From: [Eubacterium] saphenum
Lineage (GTDB): Bacteria > Bacillota > Clostridia > Lachnospirales > Anaerotignaceae
Assembly: GCA_004557645.1 (NCBI GenBank)
Contig: SFGI01000004.1
Location: 8,723-72,722 of the forward strand
Length of the DNA stretch: 64,000 nucleotides
Direction of reading: 5' to 3'
Part shown: positions 52,796 to 59,502 of the stretch, one piece after another
Layout of the letters: each line of letters starts with the position of its first letter
Numbering within the stretch: position 1 is the first letter of the stretch
Program-made: the position numbers and the translations under genes
The notes under the pieces: generated by a model
What the model saw: only the letters and a program-made list of their open reading frames with translations
The model's database searches: none
What the model was told of the DNA's origin: nothing

Positions 52796-53122
52796 TTAGT
52801 ATTTGTGGAACTGTTCCACATCCAGCACGAATACTGTGGCACCGCCGACCTTAACTTCGATGGGCGCAAGGATGAAACCATGCATAGCGCCGCAGGAAGA
52901 GGGCAGTGTTGCATACTGGGTACGTGCTTTGCTGTTTTCTTCGATGATCTTCAGGGCTTCTTCCACTTTATCCGCTTCCACACCGGTCAGCAGTGTTGTA
53001 TTCCCTGCCCTCAGGAAACCGCCTTTTGTGGACAGTCTGGTCACCTGAAAGCTTGCTTCGTTCAGATGGGAGATGACTTCACCCGCATCTTCGTCCTGAA
53101 TGATGGCAATGATGAGTTTCAT
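52796..53122 (-). CDS. darA: Cyclic-di-AMP receptor DarA/PstA (YaaQ)
   Basis: A 108-residue PII-like trimer-forming protein that binds c-di-AMP. MKLIIAIIQDEDA (1-13), TRLSTKGGFLRAGNTTLL (28-45, T-loop and ligand-binding Gly/Asn/Thr) and ATVFVLDVEQFHK at the end. Located between tmk and holB as in Bacillus, 23 nt after tmk. No diadenylate cyclase is in this window. The ATG at 53122 follows AAGGAGGGG. Confidence 0.96.
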   Translation of the reverse strand: MKLIIAIIQDEDAGEVISHLNEASFQVTRLSTKGGFLRAGNTTLLTGVEADKVEEALKIIEENSKARTQYATLPSSCGAMHGFILAPIEVKVGGATVFVLDVEQFHKY

Positions 53123-53145
53123 AAAAACCCCTCCTTATCTATGGC

Positions 53146-53772
53146 TCAAAAGCCGAATAATCTGTCTAACTGTTTTTTGATATCGGCGAAAACCGCTTCC
53201 GCAGGTCTGTCCGCGTCGATATCGGCAATCCTGCCGCCGCTTTCCTTCGCCAAGGTCAGATAGCCTTCGTATACCTTTTCATGGAAGGCTGCCTTTTCCT
53301 GCTCCAAGCGGTCTAAGGTATGGCCGTCCTGCTGATTTTTCCGTGCCATGCCCGCCGCAGGGGTGATGTTCAGGAAAATGGTCAGGTCCGGTTCCTTGCC
53401 GCCGGTGGCAATGCGGTTCACCTCTGCCACCATATCGCCCAAGCCTCTGCCGAAGGCCTGATAGGCAATGCTGGAATCGGTGAAACGATCGGAAAGAACG
53501 GTCTTGCCTGATGCCAAAGCAGGGAGTATCTTTTCCTCCACATGCTGGGCACGGGATGCGGCATAAAGCAGCATTTCCGCTCTGCCCGTCAGTGCTTTGT
53601 TGGCAGGGTCCAGGATCAGCTCCCTGATTTTTTCCGCCACAGGGGTGCCGCCGGGTTCCCTGGTCAGGAGGACTTTCTGTCCCTTCGACTGCAAATATGC
53701 TTCTATTTTTTTGATCTGTGTGGATTTGCCGCTGCCGTCGCCGCCTTCCACGGAAATAAAATAGCCTTTCAT
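53146..53772 (-). CDS. tmk: Thymidylate kinase
   Basis: Phosphorylates dTMP to dTDP with ATP. The product is 208 residues. P-loop GGDGSGKST (10-18), the DR(Y/F/S) motif LSDRFTDSSIAYQAFGRGLG (about 92-111) and LEQEKAAFHEKVYEGY in the lid region. First gene of the tmk-darA-holB-ricT-trmN-rsmI operon. The ATG at 53772 follows AGAGGTG; its promoter lies about 85 nt upstream, just outside element B. Confidence 0.97.
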   Translation of the reverse strand: MKGYFISVEGGDGSGKSTQIKKIEAYLQSKGQKVLLTREPGGTPVAEKIRELILDPANKALTGRAEMLLYAASRAQHVEEKILPALASGKTVLSDRFTDSSIAYQAFGRGLGDMVAEVNRIATGGKEPDLTIFLNITPAAGMARKNQQDGHTLDRLEQEKAAFHEKVYEGYLTLAKESGGRIADIDADRPAEAVFADIKKQLDRLFGF

Positions 53773-53855
53773 GGAACACCTCTGTGGAAAAATGTCTGAA
53801 ACTTCACCTTCGGCAAAAGTGCGCCGGGAAATGGGTACACTCTTGCTAATTGTAT

Positions 53856-53884
53856 ATTATAACACATGCAATGGGCAGAATCAA
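53856..53884 (-). promoter_or_regulatory. tmk operon promoter
   Basis: Minus strand TTGATT (53879-53884), 17 nt, TATAAT (53856-53861). The left end of element B lies 21 bp upstream of the -35 box. Confidence 0.82.
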
Positions 53885-53904
53885 AGGAAAAGGGAAGAAA
53901 ACGG

Positions 53905-54015
53905 CTCTAAATTCGTGTTCTCAAAACTCCCAGAAAATAGAATTGGACTCATTCGAGCCAAAACCACAGTCATGCAAACCCGCTGCTCGCCCGTTTGGAA
54001 CTGTCTCGGCAAAAC
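53905..54015 (+). repeat. Left terminal inverted repeat of element B
   Basis: Blocks in order: CTCTAAATTCGTGTTCTCAA, CAGAAAATAGAATTGG, ACTCATTCGAGCCAAAACC, then CGCCCGTTTGGAACTGTCTC. Each pairs with the right end in the same order. The element A left end shares the first, third and part of the last block. Confidence 0.75.
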
Positions 54016-54032
54016 AAAAATGCCCCTCAAAA

Positions 54033-54266
54033 TTAAGTTTGAAAGGCATTTTCTTCTGTATTCGTTTTTTCCACGCCGACCAATTCATCCACCGTTACAT
54101 CCAATGCATTTGCCAGCTGAATCAAAACATCAATCGAGGGTTCGTTTCTTCCGCTTTCATAATTGGCTATGGCAGTATATCCATATTGCACACATTTCGC
54201 CAGCTCTGTTTGGGAATACTTTTTCTGTTTTCTATATTTCTTTAAGTTTTTTGCAAAATCAGACAT
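54033..54266 (-). CDS. XRE-family (Cro/CI) transcriptional regulator of element B
   Basis: A 77-residue HTH_3 protein from the ATG at 54266 (GAGGAGGG upstream; an earlier ATG lies inside the operator). FAKNLKKYRKQKKYSQTELA, then YGYTAIANYESGRNEPSIDV and DELVGVEKTNTEE. It differs from the element A protein mainly at CVQYG versus HIHYG in the recognition region and in the C-terminal tail, consistent with a different operator sequence. A hairpin GAAAATGCC / GGCATTTT overlaps its 3' end and likely terminates it. Presumed repressor of the divergent genes. Confidence 0.9.
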   Translation of the reverse strand: MSDFAKNLKKYRKQKKYSQTELAKCVQYGYTAIANYESGRNEPSIDVLIQLANALDVTVDELVGVEKTNTEENAFQT

Positions 54267-54284
54267 AATGCCCTCCTCAATTTT

Positions 54285-54365
54285 ATGCACTTAAATTAAG
54301 TGCATTTTCAAAATCATACCATATTTTTCACCTAATATAAATACAAAATTAGTGCATTTTAAGTG
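54285..54365. promoter_or_regulatory. Operator region of the element B divergent promoter
   Basis: A near-perfect palindrome with arms ATGCACTTAA / TTAAGTGCAT (54285-54305) and a second related site TTAGTGCATTTTAAGTG (54349-54365). They flank the AT-rich promoter region between the XRE and RHH genes, the layout expected for a repressor that controls both directions. The element A region has unrelated operator sequence. Confidence 0.75.
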
Positions 54366-54381
54366 AAAAGAGAGGGCTATT

Positions 54382-54567
54382 ATGAAAAATCAAAAACATA
54401 TTAGTATTCGTATTGAAGAGGATACCCTTAAAAAATTTCATTATGTGTCCAAATATAATGGTCGTTCCGCCAGTGGTCAGATTATGTACCTCATCAACCA
54501 ATGTATTCGTGACTTTGAAAAAGAACAAGGCAAAATCGAATTAGACGAAACAAAGGAAATGGGCTAA
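54382..54567 (+). CDS. Ribbon-helix-helix (Arc-type) DNA-binding protein of element B
   Basis: A 61-residue protein: HISIRIEEDTLKKFHYVSKY (strand and helix A), then GRSASGQIMYLINQCIRDFEKE (helix B with the conserved small-residue turn). It occupies the same place as the RHH gene of element A but is clearly diverged. ATG behind GAGAGGG. Stop codon lies 2 nt before the next HTH gene. Likely a regulator of the cassette; the Arc-like GRSASGQI motif is typical of phage Arc and of plasmid and ICE accessory regulators. Confidence 0.85.
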   Translation: MKNQKHISIRIEEDTLKKFHYVSKYNGRSASGQIMYLINQCIRDFEKEQGKIELDETKEMG

Positions 54568-54569
54568 CC

Positions 54570-54812
54570 ATGAATACTATAACAGCAATCAGAAACCGAA
54601 TTTTGCAGCTTTGCGATGAACGTAATCTGACGATCAATAAATTAGCAACGATTTCCGCACTGCCTCCTTCTTCCGTGAAAAGTATACTTTACGGAAACAG
54701 CCAAAACCCAAAGATTTTAACAATCAAATTGATTTGTGACGGTCTGGATATGACATTGGCAGAATTTTTCGACACCCCAGAATTCAATAGCTTAGAACAG
54801 GAAATCAAATAA
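54570..54812 (+). CDS. Second XRE-type HTH protein of element B
   Basis: An 80-residue HTH_3 protein: ITAIRNRILQLCDERNLTIN, KLATISALPPSSVKSILYGN and LDMTLAEFFDTPEFNSLEQE. It is not closely similar to the first XRE protein of the element and belongs to the group with the PPSSVKSIL recognition helix. It starts 2 nt after the RHH stop (translational coupling). Element A lacks it. It could be a Cro-like antagonist of the divergent repressor; this is inference from the layout. Confidence 0.85.
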   Translation: MNTITAIRNRILQLCDERNLTINKLATISALPPSSVKSILYGNSQNPKILTIKLICDGLDMTLAEFFDTPEFNSLEQEIK

Positions 54813-54815
54813 CAC

Positions 54816-54849
54816 AGAAAGGACAGCATAATCCGTCCTTTCTTTTTTT
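54816..54849 (+). terminator. Terminator of the element B plus-strand genes
   Basis: Stem AGAAAGGAC / GTCCTTTCT, AGCATAATCC loop, then seven T. Confidence 0.9.
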
Positions 54850-54863
54850 GCCATCAGCCTTCT

Positions 54864-54954
54864 CTGCCCCCGCGCAGGGAATTCTCCTCAGAAATATTTA
54901 AAACACGAAGTGTTTTTCCTATTTCTGAGGAGATTTACCGAGGGAAGGGGGCAG
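54864..54954 (+). repeat. Nested long hairpin in element B
   Basis: Outer stem CTGCCCCC (54864-54871) / GGGGGCAG (54947-54954), middle stem TCTCCTCAGAAAT / ATTTCTGAGGAGA, inner AACAC / GTGTT. The bases between stems are roughly symmetric. Could be a structured RNA or a DNA cruciform. Confidence 0.7.
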
Positions 54955-55023
54955 TTCGAGAACCCCCATGTACTAACTTGAAAGGAGCAGTCCGAGAATC
55001 CCCATGCACCAACTTGGATGGGA
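54951..55023 (+). repeat. Two-copy 36-bp tandem repeat in element B
   Basis: Units GCAGTTCGAGAACCCCCATG... (54951-54986) and GCAGTCCGAGAATCCCCATG... (54987-55023) differ at a handful of positions. They abut the right terminal repeat. Confidence 0.75.
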
Positions 55024-55124
55024 CAGCTCCAAACGGGTGGGCAGAAGGTTTGCCCTACCTCCTCTTTGGCTCGAATGAGCCCAGCTTTATTTTCTTGAGC
55101 CTTCGAGAACTTAAATTTCAGGCG
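55015..55124 (-). repeat. Right terminal inverted repeat of element B
   Basis: Contains GACAGCTCCAAACGGG, GGCTCGAATGAGCCC (55068-55082), TTTATTTTCTTGAG and TTCGAGAACTTAAATTTCAG, the reverse complements of the left-end blocks. The outermost part matches the ends of element A. Confidence 0.75.
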
Positions 55125-55131
55125 AAAGCCA

Positions 55132-56691
55132 TCATCTCACCATCTTAATAATCAATAACTTCTGCCCCGGATAAATCAAATCAGGATTTTCGATATCATT
55201 CACCGCCAGAATATCATTGACTGTTGTGCGGTATTTTTTCGCAATTTTCCAGAGAGAATCCCCCTTCTGCACCATATAGATGACTGCCCCCGCCATGGGC
55301 ATGCTTGCCGTTTCCTCATCCACGGTGATATCCTTCACCGTTTCCGCCGTTTCCTGCCGTGTAACCATCGTTTCCATGGTCACCGTGGCCCGCAGTTCCC
55401 CTTCCCGTTCGGAAAGCATCTGAAAATCGATATCCTCCAGCCGCAGGGACACATTCGCTTCGTCCCCTTGTTCCACACCCCGCAGCTCCATCATCTGCCC
55501 AAAGGGGATGCCCCGCCGCAGCATGCACAAAGGTTCCTCGTCCGCCTCACAGTCATAGAGGATATCCGCCGTCAGAACACCCTCCACTTCCACATTATCC
55601 ACCACAGTCCGTGCTTCGGAAAGGCGCACCTCTCCCCAGACTTCCTCTGCCCGCAGCATGGGTCTTTCCCCATTTTCCAGCTGGATACGTTCCTTTACGA
55701 TAAACTGATTCTTGCCGCTGCCCACGGTCACGGGATAGGTGATGACCTCTTTTTCCAGATTGACTGTGCCCTTTGGCGCATAAGCATCCTGCAAAATTTC
55801 CTGTTCCACGGCTTCTTTGCCGTTCAGCTGCGCCCCGATGGTCACATCCACCGCCACCTGTCGGGCTTCTCCGTCCTCGTCCGCCATGGGGGTCAGCTTG
55901 GCTTCCTCCACTGTCAGGCTGCCGTTCAGCTCTGTTTTAGGATCGATCTCGTCCCCCTCCAGATAGCCGTTGAAGGGGATCTTTTCGCTGAAGCTGCCCA
56001 GATTTCCTTCCCCATCCATATAAAGCATGGAAACTTTCAGGTTTCCCCGCACCATGACTTTCCCGTCCATGGCCCGCATATCCTGTTCCGTCAGTTCTAC
56101 CCCTTCCCACAGCACTTCGGCAATTTCCGGCTTGGATGCGGAAAGGTTCAAATCTTCCTTTACAGTAAATCGGTCTTTCAATGTGACCGTATCCCGCTCC
56201 ATCCGCAGGTTCCCTCTCAGGCATTCGATGCCTTCCCCCGTCACGCCGCTCAAAATCTCCGCACGCTTCTGCTGTTCCGCTTCTGCTTTCATCTGGATGA
56301 CCGCCTTCACGCCGATCTTTCTGTCATTGATGATCTGGCAGTCCAAATGCTCCAGTTCCGCCTCCAGTTCCACATCCATGTCCTTTTCCAGCCCGTCAAT
56401 ATGTAAAAAATCCTCCAGGGGCAGGCTGGCTTTCATGGCATAAAGGGGCCGCTCCCCGTTTTTTGCCCGATAGAGGACAGAAACCTCCATCTCCCCAGAA
56501 AAAGAAATGCGGTCGTCGGTGATGCGTTTTTCCCGAATGTTTACTTTCCCTTCGCACCGCAAAATTTCCTGCAGGTCAGGCTTGCTGTCGGGCACGATCA
56601 TGTCCCCCTCCAGCAAGATCTGAGAGGACTGCTTCCCCGCTGTATCCTTCCAATTCATATCCATCGTTTCTTTCGCCAATGTCAACGGCAT
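55132..56691 (-). CDS. SPOCS (DUF3794) and LysM domain protein, spore-envelope associated
   Basis: A 519-residue protein from the ATG at 56691 behind AGGAGGG. Two or three SPOCS domains (about 25-120, 150-250 and 310-440, for example ILLEGDMIVPDSKPDLQEIL and ADILYDCEADEEPL) are followed by a C-terminal LysM domain (about 470-517: YMVQKGDSLWKIAKKYRTTV and NPDLIYPGQKLLI). Clostridial SPOCS-LysM proteins (SipL/SpoVID-like) link coat and cortex in the mother cell. Element B is inserted immediately behind its stop codon, so its native terminator may be lost or displaced. Confidence 0.92.
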   Translation of the reverse strand: MPLTLAKETMDMNWKDTAGKQSSQILLEGDMIVPDSKPDLQEILRCEGKVNIREKRITDDRISFSGEMEVSVLYRAKNGERPLYAMKASLPLEDFLHIDGLEKDMDVELEAELEHLDCQIINDRKIGVKAVIQMKAEAEQQKRAEILSGVTGEGIECLRGNLRMERDTVTLKDRFTVKEDLNLSASKPEIAEVLWEGVELTEQDMRAMDGKVMVRGNLKVSMLYMDGEGNLGSFSEKIPFNGYLEGDEIDPKTELNGSLTVEEAKLTPMADEDGEARQVAVDVTIGAQLNGKEAVEQEILQDAYAPKGTVNLEKEVITYPVTVGSGKNQFIVKERIQLENGERPMLRAEEVWGEVRLSEARTVVDNVEVEGVLTADILYDCEADEEPLCMLRRGIPFGQMMELRGVEQGDEANVSLRLEDIDFQMLSEREGELRATVTMETMVTRQETAETVKDITVDEETASMPMAGAVIYMVQKGDSLWKIAKKYRTTVNDILAVNDIENPDLIYPGQKLLIIKMVR

Positions 56692-56783
56692 AAAAACCCT
56701 CCTATTCATAAAAGAATGTCCTAACAAATCCACCCTTTGTCTCTATGCAAATATATGAAAGGAAGTGGGTTTTATGCAAAAAA

Positions 56784-56805
56784 AGAAGGGCATTTCCGCC
56801 CTTTT
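56784..56805. terminator. Terminator-like hairpin between SPOCS and LysR genes
   Basis: Stem AAGGGC / GCCCTT with ATTTCC loop and short T tail, in the gap between two divergent genes; it could be an attenuator in the LysR leader. Confidence 0.4.
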
Positions 56806-56907
56806 GCCCTTGCCAAATCCCCTTCTCTCCTGTAGGATGAAGGAAATATGAGTATTTGTGCAGCATCTTCTGCTTTATATGAAAATTTCGCAAGAAAGGA
56901 GTACCCC

Positions 56908-57768
56908 ATGGATATCCAGAAATATCAAGCCTTTTTGAAGACCATTGAATATGGCAGTATCACCAAAGCCGCCGAAGTCCTTTCCTATTCCCAATCCGGT
57001 GTCAGCCGTATGATACAGGAGGTGGAAAAGGAACTGGGGCTTTCCCTGCTGGAACGGGGACGGGGCGGCGTCCGCCTGACCTCCGAAGGCATCAAGCTGC
57101 TCCCCCAGATGAAAACCCTCTGCAGTGCCTATCAATCCCTGCAGCAGCAGGCAGATGATCTGAAGGGACTGGAAACAGGCCTTATCCGCATCGGCACCTT
57201 TTCCAGTGCGGCCACCCATTGGCTGCCCAATATCATCAAAGAATTCCAAAAAAATCATCCCAATATCGAATACGAACTGCTTTTGGGGGACTATCGGGAA
57301 ATCGAAACATGGATACAGGAGGGAAGGGTGGACTGCGGCTTTCTTCGCCTGCCGACCCTGCCGGAATTGGACACCATATTTCTGGAACAGGATGATTTTC
57401 TGGCCATTCTACCGAAAAACCATCCCTTGGCAGATGCGGAGCATGTCTCCCTGAAAGACCTGTGCCAAGAGCCTTTCCTCCTTCTGGAAAAGGATAAAAA
57501 TACAGAAATCGCAGACTTTTTCCGTCAGCATACCCTTTCTCCCAATGTACATTTCACCACTTGGGACGATTATGCCGTTCTTTCCATGGTAGAATGTGGG
57601 CTGGGTGTCAGCCTGCTGCCCCGTCTGATTTTGCGGCGGAATCCTTATGGCGTGGCAATCAAGGAACTGGAAACGCCCATCCATCGAAACATCGGCCTTG
57701 CCCTGCGGGATCGGAACACTGCCCCCTTGGCGGTAAAACGTTTTCTGGACTATCTTTCTTATCGCTAA
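56908..57768 (+). CDS. LysR family transcriptional regulator
   Basis: A 286-residue regulator. I used the ATG at 56908 behind AAAGGAG, giving the family start MDIQKYQAFLKTIEYGSITKAAEVLSYSQSGVSRMI (in parts) with the winged HTH in residues 1-60. The C-terminal periplasmic-binding-protein-like effector domain (about 90-286) has IGTFSSAATHWLPNIIKEF. It is convergent with a DMT transporter gene, with a repeat R1 remnant between. Whether it controls that transporter is not evident, as LysR targets are usually divergent. Confidence 0.93.
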   Translation: MDIQKYQAFLKTIEYGSITKAAEVLSYSQSGVSRMIQEVEKELGLSLLERGRGGVRLTSEGIKLLPQMKTLCSAYQSLQQQADDLKGLETGLIRIGTFSSAATHWLPNIIKEFQKNHPNIEYELLLGDYREIETWIQEGRVDCGFLRLPTLPELDTIFLEQDDFLAILPKNHPLADAEHVSLKDLCQEPFLLLEKDKNTEIADFFRQHTLSPNVHFTTWDDYAVLSMVECGLGVSLLPRLILRRNPYGVAIKELETPIHRNIGLALRDRNTAPLAVKRFLDYLSYR

Positions 57769-57773
57769 ATTTC

Positions 57774-57850
57774 TTCGTCGAAATCAGGATTTCGACGAGT
57801 TGAGACAAAAGAAGAAACAAACGGGTTCGTTTCCCGAACCCTTCCGCTGA
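57774..57850 (+). repeat. Dispersed structured repeat R1, internally deleted copy 3
   Basis: Keeps the hairpin arms CGTCGAAATC / GATTTCGACG and the terminal block CGGGTTCGTTTCCCGAACCC followed by TTCCGC. It lacks about 90 nt of the middle seen in copies 1 and 2. The new junction makes a perfect CGGGTTCG/CGAACCC hairpin. Confidence 0.75.
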
Positions 57851-57871
57851 TTGAAAAGCCCTATTTCTGCT

Positions 57872-58756
57872 TTATATCCTGACATATTCCTCTGTTTTTT
57901 TTCTGACCCGTTTTCCTGCCAGCTCCGCATACATGGCGCCGCCCAAAATCAACGCCGCTCCTGCCATCTGCATGGGAGCCATGCTTTCCCTCAGCAGAAC
58001 CGCAGAAAGCACCACTGCCGCAAAAGGCTCCAGATAGCCGCAGATGGCTACCGTCTGCACCGACAGCCTTCCCATGGAGGAAAGATAAAAATAGCAGCCA
58101 ATGCCCGTCAAGCCGCCCAACAGCAGCACAAAGGGCCAGCTTCCCCCGGGCACCTCCGTAGGCAGTCCCCCACGGAACAGCAGAAACGCTGTCACCACCA
58201 GGAAGCTAATGGTGATCTGCCACATGGGATTTTCCACCCCGGTGATATGAGGTGTTTTCTTATTGGCAATGACAAGCACCGCATACATCACTGCAGACAA
58301 AATGCCGCAAAGCATCCCCCAAAGGGTCTTGCCTTCCTGCAAGGCCTGCCCGTTGATGCAGAGTAAGCCCGTCAGCACTGCCAGAAAGCCGATGCATTTC
58401 TCCCGGGTCAGTTTCTCCTGAAACAAGATAGGACCCAACGCCATGACGATGACTGTGCCGCAATAGCACAAAAGGGTTCCTGTTCCTACGCCTACCTGCT
58501 GAAAGGCTTCATACAGGAACAGCCAGTTTCCCCCCGTTGCCATCCCTGCGATGATCAGAAAGCCAAACTCCCTTTTATACTGCAGGGCATTGCATTTTTT
58601 CCGCAGCAGCAGAAAAAGAGCGATCAAAATCAGCCCGGCAATGCCCGCCCGGAAGAAAACGATCTCCTGACTAGTCAGATCGATCTTGCTGGCTACAATG
58701 CCATTGGTACCAAAAATCAGTACCGCCGCAATATATTTCCAAAAATCTTTTCCCAT
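57872..58756 (-). CDS. DMT superfamily (EamA) transporter
   Basis: A 294-residue membrane protein with ten helices and two EamA domains (about 5-135 and 150-290); each ends with the signature form, ILFQEKLTREKCIGFLAVLTG and VLLRESMAPMQMAGAALILGG. Exports or imports small metabolites such as amino acids; the substrate is unknown. I chose the ATG at 58756 behind AGAAGGGA, removing a 7-codon extension. Convergent with the LysR gene. Confidence 0.92.
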   Translation of the reverse strand: MGKDFWKYIAAVLIFGTNGIVASKIDLTSQEIVFFRAGIAGLILIALFLLLRKKCNALQYKREFGFLIIAGMATGGNWLFLYEAFQQVGVGTGTLLCYCGTVIVMALGPILFQEKLTREKCIGFLAVLTGLLCINGQALQEGKTLWGMLCGILSAVMYAVLVIANKKTPHITGVENPMWQITISFLVVTAFLLFRGGLPTEVPGGSWPFVLLLGGLTGIGCYFYLSSMGRLSVQTVAICGYLEPFAAVVLSAVLLRESMAPMQMAGAALILGGAMYAELAGKRVRKKTEEYVRI

Positions 58757-58856
58757 GCTATCCCTTCTTTTCTGCAAAATTCTTTTCTATACTGTACCAC
58801 AAAAAATACAATAAGAAAAACGCATGTTTTACATATTTCCCATGACGATTTCGCAT

Positions 58857-58893
58857 AAAAAAGCACATTCCATTTGGAATGTGCTTTTTTTAT
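58857..58893. terminator. lepB terminator
   Basis: Twelve-bp stem AAGCACATTCCA / TGGAATGTGCTT, flanked by T or A runs on both sides. Confidence 0.9.
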
Positions 58894-59390
58894 ATTTTGC
58901 CAAATTCATGGAACGGATAGATCCGGAAAAACACCTTTCCCTTCAAATCCTCGCAGGAAATGACGCCCATATTGCGGCTGTCATAGCTGCTCTGGCGGTT
59001 GTCCCCCATGACAAATACCGTATTCTCCGGCACTGTCATATCCACCAGTCCATCGGTCACGCCATTTGCATAGTCCTCCTGCAAAAGTTCTCCGTTCACT
59101 TCCACGCCATCCTCCAAAATGCGAATGGTGTCCCCTTCCGTGGCAATGATCCGTTTTACCACGGTCTTGCTGCCATCCGCGTCATAATAATGGAACATGA
59201 CGATATCGCCCTTTTCATAATTCCCCTGCAGTGCCGCAAATCGATTCATCAGCACGATCTCGCCGTCGCCCATGGTGGGCTCCATGGAGCTGCCCATCAA
59301 ACGCATGGGCCAGCAGAAAAAAAACAGTACCACAATGATGATCGCCGCCCGCAGGATCGCTTTTCCCCATTCTTGTATTGATTCTTGCAC
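58890..59390 (-). CDS. lepB: Signal peptidase I
   Basis: A membrane serine protease that removes signal peptides. The 166-residue length is as in the Gram-positive Sip type. N-terminal anchor (about 12-28), catalytic Ser 35 in GSSMEPT, catalytic Lys 79 in VVKRIIATEGD, and the GDNRQSSYDSR box (about 129-139). The start is a GTG at 59390 with only a weak AAGG site. It is followed by a strong terminator and preceded by fruA on the same strand. Confidence 0.95.
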   Translation of the reverse strand: MQESIQEWGKAILRAAIIIVVLFFFCWPMRLMGSSMEPTMGDGEIVLMNRFAALQGNYEKGDIVMFHYYDADGSKTVVKRIIATEGDTIRILEDGVEVNGELLQEDYANGVTDGLVDMTVPENTVFVMGDNRQSSYDSRNMGVISCEDLKGKVFFRIYPFHEFGKI

Positions 59391-59502
59391 TTTATCCCAA
59401 CCTTGCTCTTTTTTTCAATGAAAGTCATTTTCTGTCTCTCTTTCCATAATAGTATACGAGATTCGACAAAAAGGTGCAAGGCTATTTCTATGGTAATTTC
59501 TT

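Larger units (their letters stand above)
53905..55124. mobile_element. Element B: inverted-repeat-bounded XRE/RHH/XRE cassette without transposase
   Basis: About 1.22 kb. The ends are imperfect inverted repeats that can be followed for roughly 110 nt: left 53905-54015, right 55015-55124. Shared blocks include TTCTC(A/G)AA, AGAAAATA, GCTCATTCGAGCCAAA and CCCGTTTGGA(A/G)CTGTC. Inside are an XRE gene (minus), a divergent RHH gene and a second HTH gene (plus), a terminator, a long nested hairpin and a 36-bp tandem repeat. The outer end and the XRE protein match element A. The right end stops 8 bp from the stop codon of the SPOCS gene. No transposase or integrase is encoded. Confidence 0.65.
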
